Under the pieces are notes generated by a model. That model ran no database searches. It saw only the letters and a list, made by a program, of their open reading frames with translations, and was not told the DNA's origin. The position numbers and the translations under genes are program-made. A DNA stretch of 9,998 bases from Desulfobacterales bacterium (lineage in GTDB: Bacteria; Desulfobacterota; Desulfobacteria; Desulfobacterales; Desulfosalsimonadaceae): the NCBI GenBank assembly GCA_007127175.1, contig SKZX01000382.1:1-9998 (forward strand). The letters run 5' to 3'. Below are positions 6,776 to 9,998 of the stretch, piece after piece. Each line of letters starts with the position of its first letter. Position 1 is the stretch's first letter.

Positions 6776-7963
6776 TCAACTCATATTTGAGTGGTTTTTA
6801 TAAAGCGGCGACATGTCGCGAAGCATCTTGACGGATTCCGCAAGCGACGCAAAAAACCGGTCCATTTCGGATGCGGTATTCCCGATTCCCCATGAAATCA
6901 CGATGGTCCCCTGTGCATCGGCATGGCTCAGACCCAACGACATCAGGACGTGCGATGCCCTGAGTGATCCTGTTGCACATGCGGACTTGGTGGAAACGGC
7001 CACCCCGTCACCGTCCAGCATGAGCATCACGCTTTCCCCCTCGATGTATTTCAGGGAAACATTCAACAGGTCGGGCAGGCTGTATTCCAGGTTGGTATTG
7101 ATCAGGTATTCATCGATGTATTCCGGGAGGTGCGCCAGGATATAATTCTTGAGCGCCAGCAGATGCGTCATACGCGTGTCCATATCCCGGGCGGCAAGCT
7201 CTGCGGCTTTGCCCATGCCAATGATGCCAATCACGTTTTCAGTGCCCCCCCGCTTGTTGTGCTCCTGGACGCCCCCTTCAAGGAGGGGGAAAATGCGGGT
7301 GCCTTTCCGTATGTAAAGCCCGCCGACGCCGTGCGGCCCATAATACCGGTTGGAGCCGAAGCTCAGCAGGTCGACATTCAAATCATCCACGTCCACGGGT
7401 ACAATTCCCACCGAGTCAACTGCATCGCTGTGAAAAAGCACTTTTCTTTCACGGGTAATCGCACCGATTTCCTTTATGGGCTGAATCGTGCCGGTCTCAT
7501 TGTTGCTGTGCATGACCGATACCAGGAGCGTCTTGTCGGTAATGGCCTTTGCCACGTCATCCGGGTTCACCCGTCCTGTTTCGTCCACCGGCAGGGATGT
7601 AACCTTGAAATTAAAGCCCGAAAGCCGTTTCAGGCTCCGAATAACGGCATTGTGCTCGATATTCGTTGTGACAATATGGTTTCCGCCGTTTCGACTGGCC
7701 AGCGCGACCCCCTTTATGGCATGGTTGACCGATTCCGTGCCGCCCGATGTAAAAACGATTTCTTTGCCGCCCCCGGCGCCGATCAACTGCCGGACGCTTT
7801 CCCGTGCGGCCTCCACGCGCTCAGCAGCCGCTTCACCGGCCTGGTGCTGGCTGGACGGGTTGTGCAGGTCGCTGTTGATCGCATCGATCATCACTTCCTT
7901 TACTTCCGGGAGCAAAGGCGCTGCGGAAATATGGTCAAGATTGATCATGTTCAATTGGGCCAC
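6776..7963 (-). CDS. iscS: IscS/NifS-like protein lacking the PLP-binding lysine
   Basis: A 395-residue fold-type I protein of the cysteine desulfurase family. Numbered from the GTG at 7963, it runs in register with E. coli IscS (recalled sequence) through the active site. Thr76, His104, Asn155 and Asp180 are kept. However, the SGHK motif is GSNR, giving Arg206 where Lys206 should bind PLP (codon CGG) and Asn for His205. Position 183 is Asp instead of Gln, and the Arg of the 'IRxSxG' substrate motif is Val355. The sulfur-carrying loop keeps its cysteine (Cys329 in STKSACATGS). Archaeoglobus fulgidus IscS likewise has 'SND' at this site and was reported without PLP, so the protein is inferred not to desulfurate cysteine normally. 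It is encoded downstream of iscU, as the likely partner. Start uncertain: GAGGTG (7966-7961) better serves a TTG at 7954 or the ATG at 7948. Confidence 0.9.
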   Translation of the reverse strand: MAQLNMINLDHISAAPLLPEVKEVMIDAINSDLHNPSSQHQAGEAAAERVEAARESVRQLIGAGGGKEIVFTSGGTESVNHAIKGVALASRNGGNHIVTTNIEHNAVIRSLKRLSGFNFKVTSLPVDETGRVNPDDVAKAITDKTLLVSVMHSNNETGTIQPIKEIGAITRERKVLFHSDAVDSVGIVPVDVDDLNVDLLSFGSNRYYGPHGVGGLYIRKGTRIFPLLEGGVQEHNKRGGTENVIGIIGMGKAAELAARDMDTRMTHLLALKNYILAHLPEYIDEYLINTNLEYSLPDLLNVSLKYIEGESVMLMLDGDGVAVSTKSACATGSLRASHVLMSLGLSHADAQGTIVISWGIGNTASEMDRFFASLAESVKMLRDMSPLYKNHSNMS

Positions 7964-7983
7964 CTCATTTTACTCTTTTAATG

Positions 7984-8138
7984 TTGATGATCTCGTTAAA
8001 AGTCGAATCTGAGATGGCAAGGTAAAAAGTTCAAGATCAAGGCGCGCGCATCTTGAGTGATTGCGTCACGCCTCTGGCGTGATGAAATTCCCAAGATGAT
8101 GCGCAACGCTGATATTGGACGTTTTACGAAGCCATCAA
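7984..8138. repeat. Hairpin element, type B, between iscU and iscS
   Basis: A 155-base imperfect inverted repeat. The ends, 7984-8013 and 8109-8138, are roughly complementary over 30 bases (TTGATGATCTCGTTAAAAG against TTGATGGCTTCGTAAAACG on the other strand). Inside, GCGCATCTTG (8046-8055) pairs with CAAGATGATGCGC (8092-8104, three-base bulge). The tip is a perfect 7-bp stem, TCACGCC/GGCGTGA (8066-8082), with loop TCT. It resembles a miniature inverted-repeat element and is unrelated in sequence to family A. Its right end contains the iscU stop codon, and its left end is 20 bases from the iscS GTG. In the mRNA it would form a strong hairpin between the two genes and could set their relative expression. 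Confidence 0.8.
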
Positions 8139-8647
8139 TGTTCTTCGTCAAGATTGCGCTGACATGCCTCGCAAAAGGTGACAGCCTCGGCCAGTTCCAC
8201 GTCGCAATACGGGCAATAGCAATGGGATTCCTTTTCGTGCGCGTGCTCTTCCTTTCTTGCAGGGCCGCTGCGCTTTACACCGGCCTTTTTGTCCTCGTAA
8301 TCCTGGATGGCCATGTGAAGCGCGTCCGCGCCCAGGTTGGAGCAGTGCATCTTGTTTTTTGGCAGTCCTTCAAGGGCTGCAGCAACATCCTTGTTGGATA
8401 TCTGTTTGGCTTCCTTGAGGCTTTTACCCATGGCAAGCTCAGTGAGCATACTGGATACGGCGATTGCCGAACCACAACCGAAGGTCTGAAACTTGATGTC
8501 GTTGATCTTGTCATCCTTTATTTTCAGGTAAATGGTCATCATGTCGCCGCAAAGGGGGTTGCCCACTTCCCCCACGCCGTCGGCGTCCTCGATCACGCCG
8601 ACATTTCTGGGCTGCTTGAAATGATCCATCACAACTTTATTGTACAT
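8135..8647 (-). CDS. iscU: IscU/NifU-N type Fe-S scaffold with C-terminal zinc ribbon
   Basis: A 170-residue protein. Residues 1-125 are a standard IscU fold with all three cluster ligands: Cys33 (NPLCGD, with Asp35), Cys58 (FGCGSAIA) and Cys102 (MHCSNLGADAL). IscU assembles a [2Fe-2S] or [4Fe-4S] cluster and passes it to target proteins. The C-terminal 45 residues are an addition: a charged linker (KEEHAHEKESH), then Cys145/148 (CPYC) and Cys159/162 (CEAC), which look like a zinc ribbon. The usual C-terminal NifU thioredoxin-like domain is absent. The start is set by GGAGG at 8660-8656, 8 bases before the ATG at 8647; an upstream in-frame ATG at 8674 lacks such a site. It is the first gene of the iscU-iscS pair. 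No iscR, iscA, hscBA or fdx is in view. The last codons and stop fall at the edge of, or inside, a hairpin element. Confidence 0.93.
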   Translation of the reverse strand: MYNKVVMDHFKQPRNVGVIEDADGVGEVGNPLCGDMMTIYLKIKDDKINDIKFQTFGCGSAIAVSSMLTELAMGKSLKEAKQISNKDVAAALEGLPKNKMHCSNLGADALHMAIQDYEDKKAGVKRSGPARKEEHAHEKESHCYCPYCDVELAEAVTFCEACQRNLDEEH

Positions 8648-8790
8648 ATCCCCGCCCTCCATGTGGTACGTCATTTTAAATAAGGTATATATCCGGCCGG
8701 CCCTTTTTTAACGGCCGGAACCGGCCACCGGGTCTTAAAGGTCCCGCGCGACCTGACCACCAACACCCGTCATCATCCGGTCAAACTGTA

Positions 8791-8819
8791 AGTATAGGCA
8801 GTTACAACCGATTTGACAA
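8791..8819 (-). promoter_or_regulatory. Sigma70-type promoter of the iscU-iscS pair
   Basis: Reading leftward, TTGTCA (8819-8814) and TATACT (8796-8791) are spaced by 17 bases, each close to consensus. The start would be near 8783, leaving an untranslated leader of about 135 bases. An inverted repeat, AACTG-N10-CAGTT (8784-8803), overlaps the -10 and the start point and could be an operator. The leader contains GC-rich self-complementary segments (GGCCGGAACCGGCC at 8713-8726 and CCGGCCGG at 8693-8700) that may fold. Confidence 0.65.
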
Positions 8820-8840
8820 GCATAAAAAAATCATATGCAA

Positions 8841-8858
8841 ACCTGCAAAAGAGCAGGT
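8841..8858. other. Small perfect hairpin upstream of the iscU promoter
   Basis: ACCTGC (8841-8846) and GCAGGT (8853-8858) form a 6-bp stem with a 6-base loop. A TATAAT (8870-8875, plus strand) follows without a recognisable -35. This could be an operator or part of a rightward transcription signal; no gene follows it directly. Confidence 0.3.
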
Positions 8859-8938
8859 ATCAACTGAACTATAATATGTACGGTTGGCTGCAGAATCAAG
8901 CCGGTGTCGTCAGAAGCATCCGAACGCATGGGAAGGGC

Positions 8939-9159
8939 AAGGACAATCTCATATGGGGTTGGGGGTATTGCCCTCAGCAACTGTGAGGCCTTGGGATCGC
9001 TCTAAGGCTTGTTCCGCAACATCCTGTAAACTCGCCCCTGGCCGGGGCTCAAACAATACAGGATGTTTTGCTTCACTGCGCCAAGAGCGATCACCAAGAC
9101 CTCCCAATGTTGCTCTCGGGCAATACCCCCAACCCCATATGAGATTGATCATTTTATAC
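8939..9159 (+). repeat. Long hairpin repeat family A, copy 2
   Basis: This is the best-preserved copy. The outer arms 8944-8973 and 9118-9147 are perfect 30-base inverted repeats. Middle stem: CCTTGGGATCGCTCT (8989-9003) with AGAGCGATCACCAAG (9084-9098). Inner stem: AACATCCTGTA (9018-9028) with TACAGGATGTT (9057-9067), perfect over 11 bases. Tip: GCCCC (9034-9038) with GGGGC (9044-9048). It has the same orientation as copy 1. One end starts AAGGACAATCTCA; the other ends in TTGATCATTTTATAC outside the stem. The inner stem differs from copy 1 at several positions, always on both sides so that pairing is kept. Confidence 0.9.
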
Positions 9160-9330
9160 ATCACATGCCTGAAAGGTGATCTGGAATCCAACAGGTTTTT
9201 TCACGTCGAAGTGCAAGAGATAACCGTCATGGAACGTTGAATCTGCCCCCTGGGGGTTTTGCAAATCAGGCCGAGATACCGACCCGACCCTGACCCCGGG
9301 AGGACAAACAACCTTCCGATGGATTTGCCC
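9160..9330. other. Spacer between two inverted repeat copies, no gene recognised
   Basis: About 170 bases bracketed tail to tail by copies 2 and 3 of repeat family A. It holds a small stem ATCAC/GTGAT just after copy 2 and the sequence CCCCCTGGGGGTTTT at about 9245-9260, whose loop is too tight for a convincing terminator. A short open stretch ending at 9240 has no ribosome site or recognisable product. Confidence 0.4.
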
Positions 9331-9541
9331 TTATAAAATTGATCAATTTCAAACGGGTGGGGCAGGGTATTGCCCGCAGCAACAATTGCAGGGGGTTGCT
9401 GATAGCTCTTGGCGAAGCGGACGCCGGCGCCCTGTGGCCTTGCCGTTTATCACAGGGCGCAAGGGAGCGAGCTTAGAGATATCAGCGTCCTCCTGCAGTT
9501 GCAAGGGCAACACCCGGTGCCACCCGTTTGAAATTGTCCTT
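9331..9541 (-). repeat. Long hairpin repeat family A, copy 3 (inverted, divergent subtype)
   Basis: Oriented opposite to copies 1 and 2. The outer arms 9344-9360 and 9520-9536 are a perfect 17-base inverted repeat, followed by a looser stem. Inner stem: GCGCCCTGTG (9427-9436) pairs perfectly with CACAGGGCGC (9451-9460) around a 14-base loop. The GCCCC/GGGGC tip of the other copies is missing. Kinship is shown by GCTCTTGGCGAAG (9405-9417), identical to the reverse complement of 993-981 in copy 1, by the shared GTATTGCCCG arm segment, and by the shared ends: TTGATCAATTTTATAA (9346-9331) and AAGGACAATTTCA (9541-9529), both read on the minus strand. Confidence 0.8.
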
Positions 9542-9689
9542 TAAAAAAAGGCAGCCATCAAGCATTTTGCGGCCACGGGTTTTTAACAAAGGCTCAACCC
9601 GCAAAACGTCTCGAACGGGTGTACCTGAATCGAAATGTGTGGTATGTATACCGGCGACAACAACAGAGACAACCGGCAGGACACATGAC

Positions 9690-9998
9690 ATGACCCCCAG
9701 ACTCGCCATCTTTCTGACATCGATCGTGCTGATCATCTTCAGCATGCACTGGTTTTTTTTCAAAAGCATCATCAGCTTCTTCAATATCAGCCGCCCTCTT
9801 CACAAAATCCCGCTCTACGGGGCAATGGTCGTTCTGACGGCGATCGTGATATCCGGTTTTATTGCCGCGCGCACATGGGATGCCGGGTGGGTCAGCTGGC
9901 ATTACCGGTTTGCCGGCGCATGGCTGGGCTTTCTCGTTCACCTGGTATTGGCATCCGCCGCCATATGGGTTGTGGGCATGGCCCTCCATCTCACCAAG
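9690..9998 (+). CDS. Multi-helix membrane protein, N-terminal part; possibly a membrane-anchored metallophosphoesterase
   Basis: The frame is open from the ATG at 9690 to the window end (103 residues, no stop). An ATG at 9685 is out of frame and meets TGA at once; AGGA at 9678-9681 lies 8 bases before the ATG at 9690. The product has three hydrophobic segments at about residues 5-27, 43-62 and 74-100. Early aromatic and basic residues (MHWFFFKSIISFFN) are followed by short polar loops with Trp and Arg. This arrangement of three or four helices ahead of a soluble domain resembles membrane-bound calcineurin-like phosphoesterases (YkuE/YaeI type), whose catalytic domain would lie beyond the window. 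That assignment is tentative; what is seen is only that it is an integral membrane protein. The frame is also open upstream, but without a plausible start. Confidence 0.65.
   Translation, partial: MTPRLAIFLTSIVLIIFSMHWFFFKSIISFFNISRPLHKIPLYGAMVVLTAIVISGFIAARTWDAGWVSWHYRFAGAWLGFLVHLVLASAAIWVVGMALHLTK

Noticed and set aside
6776..7963. iscS-like gene as a pseudogene because catalytic residues are missing
   Set aside because: The frame is intact over 395 codons, structural motifs and the sulfur-loop Cys are conserved, and a comparable natural substitution is known in Archaeoglobus. A retained, altered function is more likely than decay.
8870..8875. Perfect TATAAT on the plus strand as a rightward promoter
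   Set aside because: No -35 hexamer at 16-18 bases upstream and no gene downstream for 800 bases; kept only as a note with the adjacent hairpin.
9160..9240. Gene remnant ending at 9240
   Set aside because: The readable stretch is about 25 residues, has no start signal and no recognisable similarity, so it cannot be told from chance.
837..9541. CRISPR array
   Set aside because: Only three long, variably spaced, partly inverted copies; no short direct repeats with regular spacers and no cas genes.

Overview
The window (about 55% GC by eye) looks like a chromosome segment of an anaerobic Desulfobacterota bacterium, probably a sulfate reducer of the Desulfobacterales type. The reasons are a DUF3786 iron-sulfur protein, an IscS-like protein resembling the PLP-lysine-less one of the sulfate-reducing archaeon Archaeoglobus, and intergenic hairpin repeats. 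The taxonomic placement is an inference; no rRNA or other marker gene is present.

Left edge (1-1280): the 3' part of a rightward DUF3786 gene, then 460 bases without a gene that hold the first copy of a long hairpin repeat. Middle (1281-6272): a compact leftward operon, nadA - moxR - DUF58 - tgpA, read from a good sigma70-type promoter at 6244-6272, with gaps of 8 and 3 bases and one 20-base overlap. NadA makes quinolinate for NAD. MoxR, the DUF58 protein and the TgpA-type transglutaminase form the familiar envelope-associated module. Next (6484-6702) is a 72-residue rightward zinc-ribbon protein. It converges on the following operon, with a long hairpin at 6714-6756 between them.

Right half (6776-8819): a leftward iscU - iscS-like pair from a second strong promoter at 8791-8819. 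The IscS homologue has Arg where the PLP-binding Lys should be, and other catalytic positions are also changed. The IscU carries an extra C-terminal CxxC/CxxC zinc-ribbon-like tail. Together they look like a minimal Fe-S assembly pair that may use free sulfide rather than cysteine. A 155-base hairpin element of a second type separates the two genes and supplies the iscU stop codon.

Right end (8820-9998): over 800 bases without a gene, holding two more copies of the first repeat family in tail-to-tail orientation around about 170 bases. A rightward membrane protein gene then begins and runs off the window; it is possibly a metallophosphoesterase. The most notable items are the lysine-less IscS with its partner and the three-copy hairpin family, whose stems are kept by compensatory base changes.
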